Of a stretch of 64,000 nucleotides of DNA, positions 40,620-53,907 are shown one piece after another. The stretch's first letter is position 1. The number at the start of each line of letters is the position of its first letter. The DNA is from Fragum whitleyi (Eukaryota > Mollusca > Bivalvia > Cardiida > Cardiidae), in contig OX411546.1 of NCBI GenBank assembly GCA_948146395.1, positions 25,150,449 through 25,214,448 on the forward strand. The letters are read 5' to 3'. The translations under genes and the position numbers were made by a program. A model generated the notes under the pieces. That model was not told the DNA's origin. It was given only the letters and a program-made list of their open reading frames with translations, and did no database searches.

Positions 40620-43435
40620 TAGGTCAGACCCCACCCAATTTTGTGCCTTCTTTGTTCTATATAAAATTGCTCAACTTTCAGGTGCTGCAGCGCATTCCAC
40701 AACAATGCGTTTATATATTACGTCACCAGCGCTTCATCTACATTCATTGTTTTATCATTCGAGACTAAAATAACTGGGTCTTTTAGGTTTAACTTTTGGG
40801 CTATTCAAGCCAGAGTAAAGGAACCGTCTTTTTTCCACCTATGAAGAGGTCAGCTAGTTCGGGCACGCCCACCGTCGCTCATCCGTCCTCCCGGAAAGGA
40901 AATCGTGCACAAAAAAGATCGAGCCAAGCCTTATATTAAAGAAGAGATGCAAGACTAGCAAAAAATCAAATAAATATGCACGTGGATCACTGTTCTCCAC
41001 TTCAAAATGCCATTTTCAAGCTGCACTATTTTTTCGTTAAGATCTACTTTTACCATACAACGACCTCCGGAAGTAAATTCCAGTGAGGTCACTCCTAAAT
41101 TTAAGAGCTTTTTGCATTCCTCTAACCCGACCAGCCCGATTAGCTCAGTTGGTAGAGCACCGGACTTCAAAACCATTGGAGTTCGGCGGCGTGGGTTCGA
41201 TTCCCGGGCTGGTACACTAATAAAAACTAATTGTCTTTCGGATGAGACGTTAAACCGAGGCCCCGTGAGACGGTGCTTTACACCGAGCACGTTAAAGAAC
41301 CATGGCGGATCTCAGCAGTAGTTTCGTCATGTATCCTTGCACTATCCCCCGTAACAACTAACCGTCTTCTGGGGGCGTCGCTCATATGGGCATGTGCTAC
41401 GGTAGCGACGATAAATAAACGGAAATACATACATACATTCCTCTAACTTCCAAATACTTTTGTCAATGCTGGGGGGTATTGTGACCAAAGTTAAGTCAAT
41501 AAGGTTTTAATATTTGCATTTGTCACTGAAATATGACGATTTTAGGACATGACCTGTTTAGCGAAAAAAGGCAAGAATTCAGAGCACTGTTATTTGTGAT
41601 GTAACATGATTACTTAATCAAATAATTTTTGGTAAGAAGCCATTGGGAATGATTTCTCAAAGTATAATTTTGAACTATTACTCCATCCAAACTTGTTAAG
41701 CAAAAAATGATAAACATAACTTGATTTTGAGGCAGTAAAAAGGGGAATTAATCATTGAAGGTCGAGGTAATTTTAACAAAAAAATCGCAATTTTCACGTT
41801 TTAATGCCAATTAAAAGAACTTAATCATAAAAATATGCGCAAAAAGAGTGTTTTCTGTTAAAAGGTATCAAAATGGCAGTAGAAAGAAAAAATAAAACAA
41901 ACATCCTAGCTTCAAAAATCGTAACTTTGAGGAATCAAATGGTATAATAGCGTTCCCCAGAAATTAAAAGGGGCTCATATAGAGTAAAGGGTGGAATTCA
42001 AAATTCCACAATCTTTGCTTAATGTTTCAGGATCTAAAACATCGTTTAAGAGATTGTGCATCGTAAACTTACATAATGGGTAGGAATAACGAAAACCAAT
42101 CATCAAAAAACATGTCAAAATAGTCATACTGGGTGTGAAATTAAAAACAAAAATGACAGCGCCCGCTCATTTTAATTTCTTAAAATGCAGTTTTATGTCA
42201 AAAATCTCCTTGAAAGCTCTGTTCTATAACAGATATGTTGTATAACAACTCAATAAAAGGTATAAGAAACCGCAACGGGAAGGAGAAACGTCCATTTTAC
42301 AACATGGACTTGGGGTACCCACTTCAATTAATATCCATTCTGAAATGGGTGTTAAGGGTTGGAAAATGGGTCTCTTGTATCATTTTGAGCCATGTCGAGA
42401 ATTTCACTCACGTGTAGGTATTCAGCTATGACGACTTTACTATTTAAGTAACAGAAACGGAAGATCAGTCAATTTACAAGAAACAACTTGACACGATAAA
42501 GAGGAGAACATTTTACATAATTGATCATTTTGACTTGTAAGACTCTATGTTTCCCCTAGCAAATTAACTTGATTCAAATGCTTTTGTCTCTAATTTGCTT
42601 TTTTTAAAAGTGTTTTGAAACTGTCTTCTTCAATTGAGAAAACGAGTTGGAAAATGTGTTAAAATTACTCTAAAAAAACGCTATCAAAAAGGACCAGTCC
42701 CCTGCGACAAAGTCATGAAAAAACCGTTATCGGGGCAAGGGTTAAGCATTTTCTCACCATTACTTACTTAGAATTCACTTTTAATTGCATGACTATTGAA
42801 AAACAAATGGTTCCCAAGTTTATCAGCATGGAATTTTTGCTTTGAAGTTTTATGAACGCCAGAAAAGTAATATTGAAATGGGCTTCTTTCGATATTGAAC
42901 TTACCCATATAGTGAAAAGGGTTTGAATTTCAAGCCAGAAAAGGGATTTAGAATTAGAAGAAATAGGCATATTTCCTGTTTACTGCCAGCACATGTCTAT
43001 TTCCAATACTCTGAGCAAAGTAAATTAAAAATTTACAGTGAGAAAACGATTTTTCGATCACCTTTGTGTGATACCCTCATATTACAAAATCGCAGGTTTT
43101 AAATGGGGTAAGGGTGTTTTATGTCCATTCTATCGCATTGTTTACATAATTAATTACATCCACTTGACCAATTAAATTAATCCTTGCTACCCAAAGCGCG
43201 AAAACTGACTTAATGATAATTTTAGCCTCAACAAAAGTTAAAAAATGCAAGAAGAAATACTTACAAGGAATTTCCTTTAATTTTTTAAAAAATTTAAAAA
43301 ATTGATTTTAAATCGATAAAATCATCAAAATTAAATTTTTTACACTTTTTGAAACTATTGACAAAATATTACGTCATTTGCAACTATCTGAAGAGGTCAA
43401 AACTCGTTTTCTCAAAATCGGACCTTTTTACCATC
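40620..43435 (+). repeat. Array unit 6
   Basis: 2816 bp. It matches the consensus, with no private change noticed. Confidence 0.95.
41127..41435 (+). mobile_element. SINE in array unit 6
   Basis: Same SINE and target duplication as unit 1, carried by the unit. Confidence 0.92.
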
Positions 43436-46227
43436 TAGGTCAGACCCCACCCAATTTTGTGCCTTCTTTGTTCTATATAAAATTGCTCAACTTTCAGGTG
43501 CTGCAGCGCATTCCACAACAATGCGTTTATATATTACGTCACCAGCGCTTCATCTACATTCATTGTTTTATCATTCGAGACTAAAATAACTGGGTCTTTT
43601 AGGTTTAACTTTTGGGCTATTCAAGCCAGAGTAAAGGAACCGTCTTTTTTCCACCTATGAAGAGGTCAGCTAGTTCGGGCACGCCCACCGTCGCTCATCC
43701 GTCCTCCCGGAAAGGAAATCGTGCACAAAAAAGATCGAGCCAAGCCTTATATTAAAGAAGAGATGCAAGACTAGCAAAAAATCAAATAAATATGCACGTG
43801 GATCACTGTTCTCCACTTCAAAATGCCATTTTCAAGCTGCACTATTTTTTCGTTAAGATCTACTTTTACCATACAACGACCTCCGGAAGTAAATTCCAGT
43901 GAGGTCACTCCTAAATTTAAGAGCTTTTTGCATTCCTCTAACCCGACCAGCCCGATTAGCTCAGTTGGTAGAGCACCGGACTTCAAAACCATTGGAGTTC
44001 GGCGGCGTGGGTTCGATTCCCGGGCTGGTACACTAATAAAAACTAATTGTCTTTCGGATGAGACGTTAAACCGAGGCCCCGTGAGACGGTGCTTTACACC
44101 GAGCACGTTAAAGAACCATGGCGGATCCTTGCACTATCCCCCGTAACAACTAACCGTCTTCTGGGGGCGTCGCTCATATGGGCATGTGCTACGGTAGCGA
44201 CGATAAATAAACGGAAATACATACATACATTCCTCTAACTTCCAAATACTTTTGTCAATGCTGGGGGGTATTGTGACCAAAGTTAAGTCAATAAGGTTTT
44301 AATATTTGCATTTGTCACTGAAATATGACGATTTTAGGACATGACCTGTTTAGCGAAAAAAGGCAAGAATTCAGAGCACTGTTATTTGTGATGTAACATT
44401 ATTACTTAATCAAATAATTTTTGGTAAGAAGCCATTGGGAATGATTTCTCAAAGTATAATTTTGAACTATTACTCCATCCAAACTTGTTAAGCAAAAAAT
44501 GATAAACATAACTTGATTTTGAGGCAGTAAAAAGGGGAATTAATCATTGAAGGTCGAGGTAATTTTAACAAAAAAATCGCAATTTTCACGTTTTAATGCC
44601 AATTAAAAGAACTTAATCATAAAAATATGCGCAAAAAGAGTGTTTTCTGTTAAAAGGTATCAAAATGGCAGTAGAAAGAAAAAATAAAACAAACATCCTA
44701 GCTTCAAAAATCGTAACTTTGAGGAATCAAATGGTATAATAGCGTTCCCCAGAAATTAAAAGGGGCTCATATAGAGTAAAGGGTGGAATTCAAAATTCCA
44801 CAATCTTTGCTTAATGTTTCAGGATCTAAAACATCGTTTAAGAGATTGTGCATCGTAAACTTACATAATGGGTAGGAATAACGAAAACCAATCATCAAAA
44901 AACATGTCAAAATAGTCATACTGGGTGTGAAATTAAAAACAAAAATGACAGCGCCCGCTCATTTTAATTTCTTAAAATGCAGTTTTATGTCAAAAATCTC
45001 CTTGAAAGCTCTGTTCTATAACAGATATGTTGTATAACAACTCAATAAAAGGTATAAGAAACCGCAACGGGAAGGAGAAACGTCCATTTTACAACATGGA
45101 CTTGGGGTACCCACTTCAATTAATATCCATTCTGAAATGGGTGTTAAGGGTTGGAAAATGGGTCTCTTGTATCATTTTGAGCCATGTCGAGAATTTCACT
45201 CACGTGTAGGTATTCAGCTATGACGACTTTACTATTTAAGTAACAGAAACGGAAGATCAGTCAATTTACAAGAAACAACTTGACACGATAAAGAGGAGAA
45301 CATTTTACATAATTGATCATTTTGACTTGTAAGACTCTATGTTTCCCCTAGCAAATTAACTTGATTCAAATGCTTTTGTCTCTAATTTGCTTTTTTTAAA
45401 AGTGTTTTGAAACTGTCTTCTTCAATTGAGAAAACGAGTTGGAAAATGTGTTAAAATTACTCTAAAAAAACGCTATCAAAAAGGACCAGTCCCCTGCGAC
45501 AAAGTCATGAAAAAACCGTTATCGGGGCAAGGGTTAAGCATTTTCTCACCATTACTTACTTAGAATTCACTTTTAATTGCATGACTATTGAAAAACAAAT
45601 GGTTCCCAAGTTTATCAGCATGGAATTTTTGCTTTGAAGTTTTATGAACGCCAGAAAAGTAATATTGAAATGGGCTTCTTTCGATATTGAACTTACCCAT
45701 ATAGTGAAAAGGGTTTGAATTTCAAGCCAGAAAAGGGATTTAGAATTAGAAGAAATAGGCATATTTCCTGTTTACTGCCAGCACATGTCTATTTCCAATA
45801 CTCTGAGCAAAGTAAATTAAAAATTTACAGTGAGAAAACGATTTTTCGATCACCTTTGTGTGATACCCTCATATTACAAAATCGCAGGTTTTAAATGGGG
45901 TAAGGGTGTTTTATGTCCATTCTATCGCATTGTTTACATAATTAATTACATCCACTTGACCAATTAAATTAATCCTTGCTACCCAAAGCGCGAAAACTGA
46001 CTTAATGATAATTTTAGCCTCAACAAAAGTTAAAAAATGCAAGAAGAAATACTTACAAGGAATTTCCTTTAATTTTTTAAAAAATTTAAAAAATTGATTT
46101 TAAATCGATAAAATCATCAAAATTAAATTTTTTACACTTTTTGAAACTATTGACAAAATATTACGTCATTTGCAACTATCTGAAGAGGTCAAAACTCGTT
46201 TTCTCAAAATCGGACCTTTTTACCATC
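43436..46227 (+). repeat. Array unit 7, with a 24-bp deletion
   Basis: 2792 bp. Twenty-four bases are missing between 44126 and 44127 within the SINE 3' region, joining GGAT to CCTTGC. The lost segment ends in TAT, so two bases of microhomology (AT) may have mediated the loss. It also has a G-to-T change at 44400. Confidence 0.95.
43943..44227 (+). mobile_element. SINE in array unit 7, 24-bp deletion
   Basis: Same SINE shortened by the 24-bp loss after 44126. The head and tail are intact. Confidence 0.92.
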
Positions 46228-49043
46228 TAGGTCAGACCCCACCCAATTTTGTGCCTTCTTTGTTCTATATAAAATTGCTCAACTTTCAGGTGCTGCAGCG
46301 CATTCCACAACAATGCGTTTATATATTACGTCACCAGCGCTTCATCTACATTCATTGTTTTATCATTCGAGACTAAAATAACTGGGTCTTTTAGGTTTAA
46401 CTTTTGGGCTATTCAAGCCAGAGTAAAGGAACCGTCTTTTTTCCACCTATGAAGAGGTCAGCTAGTTCGGGCACGCCCACCGTCGCTCATCCGTCCTCCC
46501 GGAAAGGAAATCGTGCACAAAAAAGATCGAGCCAAGCCTTATATTAAAGAAGAGATGCAAGACTAGCAAAAAATCAAATAAATATGCACGTGGATCACTG
46601 TTCTCCACTTCAAAATGCCATTTTCAAGCTGCACTATTTTTTCGTTAAGATCTACTTTTACCATACAACGACCTCCGGAAGTAAATTCCAGTGAGGTCAC
46701 TCCTAAATTTAAGAGCTTTTTGCATTCCTCTAACCCGACCAGCCCGATTAGCTCAGTTGGTAGAGCACCGGACTTCAAAACCATTGGAGTTCGGCGGCGT
46801 GGGTTCGATTCCCGGGCTGGTACACTAATAAAAACTAATTGTCTTTCGGATGAGACGTTAAACCGAGGCCCCGTGAGACGGTGCTTTACACCGAGCACGT
46901 TAAAGAACCATGGCGGATCTCAGCAGTAGTTTCGTCATGTATCCTTGCACTATCCCCCGTAACAACTAACCGTCTTCTGGGGGCGTCGCTCATATGGGCA
47001 TGTGCTACGGTAGCGACGATAAATAAACGGAAATACATACATACATTCCTCTAACTTCCAAATACTTTTGTCAATGCTGGGGGGTATTGTGACCAAAGTT
47101 AAGTCAATAAGGTTTTAATATTTGCATTTGTCACTGAAATATGACGATTTTAGGACATGACCTGTTTAGCGAAAAAAGGCAAGAATTCAGAGCACTGTTA
47201 TTTGTGATGTAACATGATTACTTAATCAAATAATTTTTGGTAAGAAGCCATTGGGAATGATTTCTCAAAGTATAATTTTGAACTATTACTCCATCCAAAC
47301 TTGTTAAGCAAAAAATGATAAACATAACTTGATTTTGAGGCAGTAAAAAGGGGAATTAATCATTGAAGGTCGAGGTAATTTTAACAAAAAAATCGCAATT
47401 TTCACGTTTTAATGCCAATTAAAAGAACTTAATCATAAAAATATGCGCAAAAAGAGTGTTTTCTGTTAAAAGGTATCAAAATGGCAGTAGAAAGAAAAAA
47501 TAAAACAAACATCCTAGCTTCAAAAATCGTAACTTTGAGGAATCAAATGGTATAATAGCGTTCCCCAGAAATTAAAAGGGGCTCATATAGAGTAAAGGGT
47601 GGAATTCAAAATTCCACAATCTTTGCTTAATGTTTCAGGATCTAAAACATCGTTTAAGAGATTGTGCATCGTAAACTTACATAATGGGTAGGAATAACGA
47701 AAACCAATCATCAAAAAACATGTCAAAATAGTCATACTGGGTGTGAAATTAAAAACAAAAATGACAGCGCCCGCTCATTTTAATTTCTTAAAATGCAGTT
47801 TTATGTCAAAAATCTCCTTGAAAGCTCTGTTCTATAACAGATATGTTGTATAACAACTCAATAAAAGGTATAAGAAACCGCAACGGGAAGGAGAAACGTC
47901 CATTTTACAACATGGACTTGGGGTACCCACTTCAATTAATATCCATTCTGAAATGGGTGTTAAGGGTTGGAAAATGGGTCTCTTGTATCATTTTGAGCCA
48001 TGTCGAGAATTTCACTCACGTGTAGGTATTCAGCTATGACGACTTTACTATTTAAGTAACAGAAACGGAAGATCAGTCAATTTACAAGAAACAACTTGAC
48101 ACGATAAAGAGGAGAACATTTTACATAATTGATCATTTTGACTTGTAAGACTCTATGTTTCCCCTAGCAAATTAACTTGATTCAAATGCTTTTGTCTCTA
48201 ATTTGCTTTTTTTAAAAGTGTTTTGAAACTGTCTTCTTCAATTGAGAAAACGAGTTGGAAAATGTGTTAAAATTACTCTAAAAAAACGCTATCAAAAAGG
48301 ACCAGTCCCCTGCGACAAAGTCATGAAAAAACCGTTATCGGGGCAAGGGTTAAGCATTTTCTCACCATTACTTACTTAGAATTCACTTTTAATTGCATGA
48401 CTATTGAAAAACAAATGGTTCCCAAGTTTATCAGCATGGAATTTTTGCTTTGAAGTTTTATGAACGCCAGAAAAGTAATATTGAAATGGGCTTCTTTCGA
48501 TATTGAACTTACCCATATAGTGAAAAGGGTTTGAATTTCAAGCCAGAAAAGGGATTTAGAATTAGAAGAAATAGGCATATTTCCTGTTTACTGCCAGCAC
48601 ATGTCTATTTCCAATACTCTGAGCAAAGTAAATTAAAAATTTACAGTGAGAAAACGATTTTTCGATCACCTTTGTGTGATACCCTCATATTACAAAATCG
48701 CAGGTTTTAAATGGGGTAAGGGTGTTTTATGTCCATTCTATCGCATTGTTTACATAATTAATTACATCCACTTGACCAATTAAATTAATCCTTGCTACCC
48801 AAAGCGCGAAAACTGACTTAATGATAATTTTAGCCTCAACAAAAGTTAAAAAATGCAAGAAGAAATACTTACAAGGAATTTCCTTTAATTTTTTAAAAAA
48901 TTTAAAAAATTGATTTTAAATCGATAAAATCATCAAAATTAAATTTTTTACACTTTTTGAAACTATTGACAAAATATTACGTCATTTGCAACTATCTGAA
49001 GAGGTCAAAACTCGTTTTCTCAAAATCGGACCTTTTTACCATC
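46228..49043 (+). repeat. Array unit 8
   Basis: 2816 bp and full length again, with the 24 bases of unit 7 present. The deletion therefore happened after unit 7 and its neighbours separated. Confidence 0.95.
46735..47043 (+). mobile_element. SINE in array unit 8
   Basis: Same SINE and target duplication as unit 1. It is the last SINE copy, because the ninth part-unit ends just before the insertion site. Confidence 0.92.
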
Positions 49044-49520
49044 TAGGTCAGACCCCACCCAATTTTGTGCCTTCTTTGTTCTATATAAAATTGCTCAACT
49101 TTCAGGTGCTGCAGCGCATTCCACAACAATGCGTTTATATATTACGTCACCAGCGCTTCATCTACATTCATTGTTTTATCATTCGAGACTAAAATAACTG
49201 GGTCTTTTAGGTTTAACTTTTGGGCTATTCAAGCCAGAGTAAAGGAACCGTCTTTTTTCCACCTATGAAGAGGTCAGCTAGTTCGGGCACGCCCACCGTC
49301 GCTCATCCGTCCTCCCGGAAAGGAAATCGTGCACAAAAAAGATCGAGCCAAGCCTTATATTAAAGAAGAGATGCAAGACTAGCAAAAAATCAAATAAATA
49401 TGCACGTGGATCACTGTTCTCCACTTCAAAATGCCATTTTCAAGCTGCACTATTTTTTCGTTAAGATCTACTTTTACCATACAACGACCTCCGGAAGTAA
49501 ATTCCAGTGAGGTCACTCCT
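49044..49520 (+). repeat. Array unit 9, 477-bp part-unit
   Basis: It matches the first 477 bases of a unit and then ends at CACTCCT, followed by unique sequence starting GTAGGCAGAAAG. It contains the entire TATA-short frame-AATAAA block but not the SINE. Confidence 0.95.
49265..49363 (+). CDS. Candidate 32-residue peptide, copy in the last part-unit
   Basis: The frame is identical to that at 26760-26858, preceded by the same TATA box (about 49082-49090) and followed by AATAAA. It is the only copy with unique sequence close downstream, from 49521, so its transcripts could be told apart from the others. Confidence 0.22.
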   Translation: MKRSASSGTPTVAHPSSRKGNRAQKRSSQALY

Positions 49521-52353
49521 GTAGGCAGAAAGATCTACCAGTTGCATACACAAATAGTAAAATATCCAATATTCAAGTTATTGTATTGTACGTTTCTAAT
49601 GATTATTCCCTGTTGACAAAGGTGTCAAAATTTAGATAAATCATCCAACCTTTTGTTTATGCAGTTGTCATCACATGACATTGTCTGAGAAAAGAATATT
49701 TCTCGTCGAAAGATAACCACCCAGAAATGCAAATGAATGCAAACAAATCGCTGTTGAGCAACTGATATATCGCGCATTCGATATTAATTAGGCTGTATTT
49801 ACGTTTTTGTTCACTCATAAACGAAATATAGTATATCTTACCTATACTGAGCTGATTCGAGTTTAAATGCCTAATGTTCTTTATCCCATTTCCGTTATTC
49901 ATCCTGTCACAGAAATTTCAAACATTGGGGAAGGTTTTTATGGCCCTTTTCCCTTTTTTGTCTTAAAATCATTAATCCAATTATTAGTTTAATCTTTAAA
50001 TTTTGAGAACACCACCTACTGTTGCCGATTTGCGATAAAAGTCCCCCGCAAATTTAGAAAACTGGTTAATTTAAGATAAAAAACAAATGTCGCCAAACAC
50101 ACGATCTGCCGACTTAACAGCTTTTCTAATAAGATTGTAAAATCCTATCAAAGAATTTTCATTATGCGACAAAAAAATATTAGCCGCTATTAACACAAAC
50201 ATGTGTCATAAAGTTCACTGTTTCTGACGCAATGATCCATATTACACGGCCGCGGAATCTCTTTCATCTGACCGTAACCGGATGCGCTTATCGATATTGC
50301 CCATGTCATAAAACAGTAGCCGCTAATCACACAATTGCGTGTGTCATAAAGTCAAACTTCTATAACACGTGCCAAATTTTAATTGACCTGACCGTGACAA
50401 TGCACACGCTACTGATTGATTGCTTTCGTCTGGACACAACTTTTACCCATTCATTAGGCATAAAGTGTGAAGTTTCATTTGACACAAATCTTTTAATGCC
50501 TTATCAGTCATAGATTAAATCAAGCTTTTGATAAAATATTTCATTTAAGGTTCCATTTCAGCGGCGATAAATAAGGCCCACAGGATTTTTCAATTCTGAG
50601 CCGCGATCATTTAGTAGATCGATCTTCCGTGTCTTGAACAAGCTGTCAAAACTAATAGTTCTTCCTCAAATTCGAAAAAAAGACCGGGATATTTTTAATT
50701 TAAATATAAGTTAGGCCTACTGCATATCTGAAACGCAGCGTTGCTTCAGCGGGAAATGGAAGCCGCCAAAAACGAAAATGTACTCCAACCATTTTTCTAT
50801 TTTACTTTATGTAGTTCCCGATGAATAATACGAGGGTAACATATCGAATTTTAACGGGTAGGAAAGAAATTGAAGCATACGTAATTTGTTTATTTGTTAA
50901 AGATGAAATAATGTGATCGTTCTTTTGTAAATCTTCATTTTTTACCCCGACCAGACGACAAAAAATAATCTTGAAATTGAAAGCGTTGGTGGCGAACGAA
51001 ACATCGCAAAACAGCCTGATTAAAATGGATTTACGATGTTCTGTTGCTTAACGACGACTTAACTACATTTCAAAAACAAAAATATATAATGAATGTGAGG
51101 AAAAATAAGTAGAAAATTCTGAAATTCTGAACGAATTAACGTTACAAGTCACCTTTTCCCCAAACGTTGTCTAACCCGAGTCATCTCAAACTCGGTAAAA
51201 TTACTTTAATGTAAAGGGTTAATGAATTTTACTTATTCATCTTACGTTTTCCCCAACACGTATGACAATTTCGTCTGATTTTACCCTTGAAAACGGCGCG
51301 ACTACGGATACAACAGATCTCGATCGGCTGTAGTTACGAAAATTTATTTCTACTTGACGCCGTGAACCGATAAATCTGAGTCAAACTTTTTTATTTAGTT
51401 CATGTCATACAAATTCATTACGTTATGGAAAGCGGTAAAGAAAGTTAATTTGTTCAAGTGGCGGATGCAAAAAGGGATTCAATGGCTTCAAACGAACCCC
51501 CATCTGTAGCCTAGTTGTTTCATTTTTACACAGATATTCAAACAAAACTTTGTTTTACTAGGAAAACGAATCTTCTCTCCCTTTATTGTACATTAGTACC
51601 CTTTTTATAGAAATCCTTCATCCACCGCCGTTTTCATCCAACTTTCTATAAAAATCTTAAGATACAACTATTTCTGGGTTTGTTTACAGAAACGGTGCAA
51701 CTACAGCTTTGTCAGAGCTTTCATGAGTGCTGTAGACTGAGTTACGAATGTTTGAAAACCTAAACACTTACTATGTTTCATAATTAATTCTCAACTTTCT
51801 TTATGAATGACGTGACAATTGACAAAAAAGAAAACATCAAGTTTACAAAGGAAGAATATTTGCGCTAAACCACGGACACGTGTTTTAGAGTCCCTCGAGC
51901 TAAATTGCGCAACTCGAGCGTCTATATAAGACAGACCCTAGGCCATGTTTATTCAAAGATTCTAGGTTACAATCTTTCTAAATAAATACATTATTTAAAG
52001 AGTCAAAAAACTAATTCTAAATAGCTAAAAGATCTATCGTCGATGGCAACTTCGTTCGATATGTCGGGCGAAATAGTCCAATCTCGGGAAGCTTATAAAG
52101 GGCTATTACGTAAGAGATTCTTTATATATCGATTGATCATTAACGGGAAACATTCGTACAAATAATATTTAATTTTCTTTTTATCTTAAATTTAAATGAA
52201 CGGTTGATTTTGAACCAGTTTTAATTGTCATTTCGCATAGAGATCTGACTCTTTTTGCCTACCAGTAATGCGCATGCGCGTGAAATTCTCAATATAAACA
52301 ATAACAATCAACTCTCCTATAAGTCCATATGATTTGTTTTCACAAGTGTTATA
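49521..52353. other. Unique AT-rich sequence, no gene supported
   Basis: Stop codons are frequent in all frames and no exon resembles a known family. It has far fewer recognisable dispersed repeats than the first 25 kb. The only promoter-like spot is at 51923-51930. Confidence 0.4.
51923..51930 (+). promoter_or_regulatory. TATA box candidate (TATATAAG)
   Basis: It is preceded by two CTCGAG palindromes (51895-51900 and 51913-51918, in CCTCGAGC..ACTCGAGCG). It is followed about 50 bp later by AAATAAATACATT, so a very short transcription unit or a solo LTR-like piece is possible. No partner LTR, primer-binding site or coding frame was found. Confidence 0.25.
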
Positions 52354-52355
52354 TA

Positions 52356-52896
52356 CTGTTCACAAAAAGTAGGGGATAATATGTTAATCCATCAGGTTAT
52401 TGTGGTTGCAAACAATTTAGGATAATCTAACTTTTTCTTGGTCAACTAGCAGTTGTCTCATGGTAATATGGTAGTCATGGAATTCCCTTTTCTGCTAAAC
52501 ATGTCCTGCAAATTCAGCATTGAAGAAGAGAGGGGTATAGGGCTAATTTTAACATGGAGTATCTTTTAATGGAAATTCATACTTTAGTTGAGCATAAATT
52601 CGAGAAAATCATTTGATGTTTATCTCTATCATGTATTCGCATCACATTTTGTTGGAATAATGTGAGACCTAATGAAAGCTCACCGTAAGTGAGTCAATGG
52701 TATGCTGGAAACCAGAAGAACGTGGGTTCAGACTGCTGTCAAACCCTGTGTCTCACAGTTAGATATTGTCACGTTATCAAACAATTGGCTTCTTTGTTGA
52801 TGATTAAAAAAACGGGGCCCTATGGATGTATGGATGCCCAAGCTGACCAGAATACCACATATCAAACTTACAATATCCTCTACTTTTTGTGAACAG
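52356..52896. mobile_element. Tc1/mariner-like MITE, 541 bp
   Basis: Terminal inverted repeats CTGTTCACAAAAAGTAGGGG and, on the other strand, CTGTTCACAAAAAGTAGAGG are flanked by TA on each side (52354-52355, 52897-52898). There is no transposase. The inside contains a GTGGGTTCAGACTGC stretch like a decayed polymerase III B box. Confidence 0.82.
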
Positions 52897-53565
52897 TATA
52901 TATTAAAATATTCGTTAGTTAATTCTGTACAATCGAGTATCATTTTAATTTCGAAAGAACAACATTATAACAATTTAATCGAGGAATAATTGCGACTTTC
53001 AGCGAAAAATTGTAAGATGTAACACGGGTTTTCTCTCTATATAGATTATACAGTAGTTCTTTTTTAATCCTGAAGACGTATTTTGTTGGAAATTACCTCA
53101 TGCTATGTCGGAAGTGACTTATATTAATTGTTAACGGAAAATCGAAAGAAAGTTAAAGAACAAAGTCATGGATAGATTTATCAACATGGCTATGAAGGTG
53201 TAAGATTATGAAAAATACAAGCGTTGTGCCCTTTACTTAGATGATTAGTGATCTGTAATATCTTTATTTTCCATTACAATTTTAAAACATTTTATTGTTG
53301 AAATACTATTTTGTATAGCTTGCGAAGATGTAATTTGAAAGACTTATATTCAGTAGTTTTTATTTAATTTCTAGAAGACGACGTGGAGAAAAAATATTAC
53401 GCTTGCAAAACTTTGCGTCGTTTGTAAATTTCAACTTTTTGTACGGTCAAGAAAAAAAAACAAAAAGGGGTACTCGATTTCGAAATTATTGCTAATACAA
53501 AATACGGTATTGTTTTTCAATAGATTTTGTAGATGAAAATTTATCTCTTTTCCTACAATATTAAA

Positions 53566-53907
53566 GCCTAGTTTACATTTGCCACGGTCGCCGTACGATA
53601 TCGCAGCCTGCGATTTCTCGTATGATATTTTTGACATCGTACGATTTTATTTTTTACTGCGTTTGTGTTCATAAAATCGTGCGGTGTCCGCACGGGTTTT
53701 CATAAAACTATTACGAGAATCATTGAGGTGCCAGTGTGGTGATCGCAAGGTAACGTGCGATCCCCGCAAGGAGACCGTGCGATTTTTCAACTTTTTACAC
53801 TGTAATCCGTGTGGCCGTTAAATATTTAAAGGCAAAATATCGCACGGTGGTCGTACGATGTCCGTGGGGCGATCGTTCGATGCCTCTACGACGAGGCTAC
53901 GGTCTCT
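53566..53907. repeat. CGTACGAT-rich dispersed repeat
   Basis: It starts AAGCCTAGTTTACATTTGCC, then repeats degenerate words such as CCGTACGATATCGCA, CATCGTACGATT, ATCGTGCGGTGTCCGC and GTCGTACGATGTCCG about eight times. The G+C content is higher than its surroundings. The right end is lost in a C19A20 tract. It looks like the end of a DNA transposon, class uncertain. Confidence 0.5.

Larger units (their letters stand above)
26539..49520. repeat. 22,982-bp tandem array, 8 units of ~2,816 bp plus a 477-bp part-unit
   Basis: Unit starts, each at TAGGTCAGACCCC, are 26539, 29356, 32172, 34988, 37804, 40620, 43436, 46228 and 49044. Lengths are 2817, 2816 (five times), 2792, 2816 and 477. The units differ at only a handful of single bases, one G-run length and one 24-bp deletion, so amplification is recent or the copies are kept alike. 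The array ends at 49520, 18 bp short of where the SINE target duplication would start. An AT-rich tract of TTTAATTTTTTAAAAAATTT type lies near the end of each unit. The function is unknown. Confidence 0.97.

Noticed and set aside
26539..49520. CRISPR, ribosomal DNA, 5S or histone cluster as explanation of the tandem array
   Set aside because: The genome is eukaryotic, the unit holds no rRNA, 5S or histone sequence that I can recognise, and there is no spacer-repeat structure.
49657..49902. 81-residue minus-strand frame right of the array
   Set aside because: It shows no motif, the composition is ordinary AT-rich, and there are no flanking gene signals.
51890..52020. Solo LTR (TATA box followed by AATAAA)
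   Set aside because: No TG..CA ends, target duplication, second copy or retroviral-type coding sequence was seen nearby, so it is only kept as a possible promoter.
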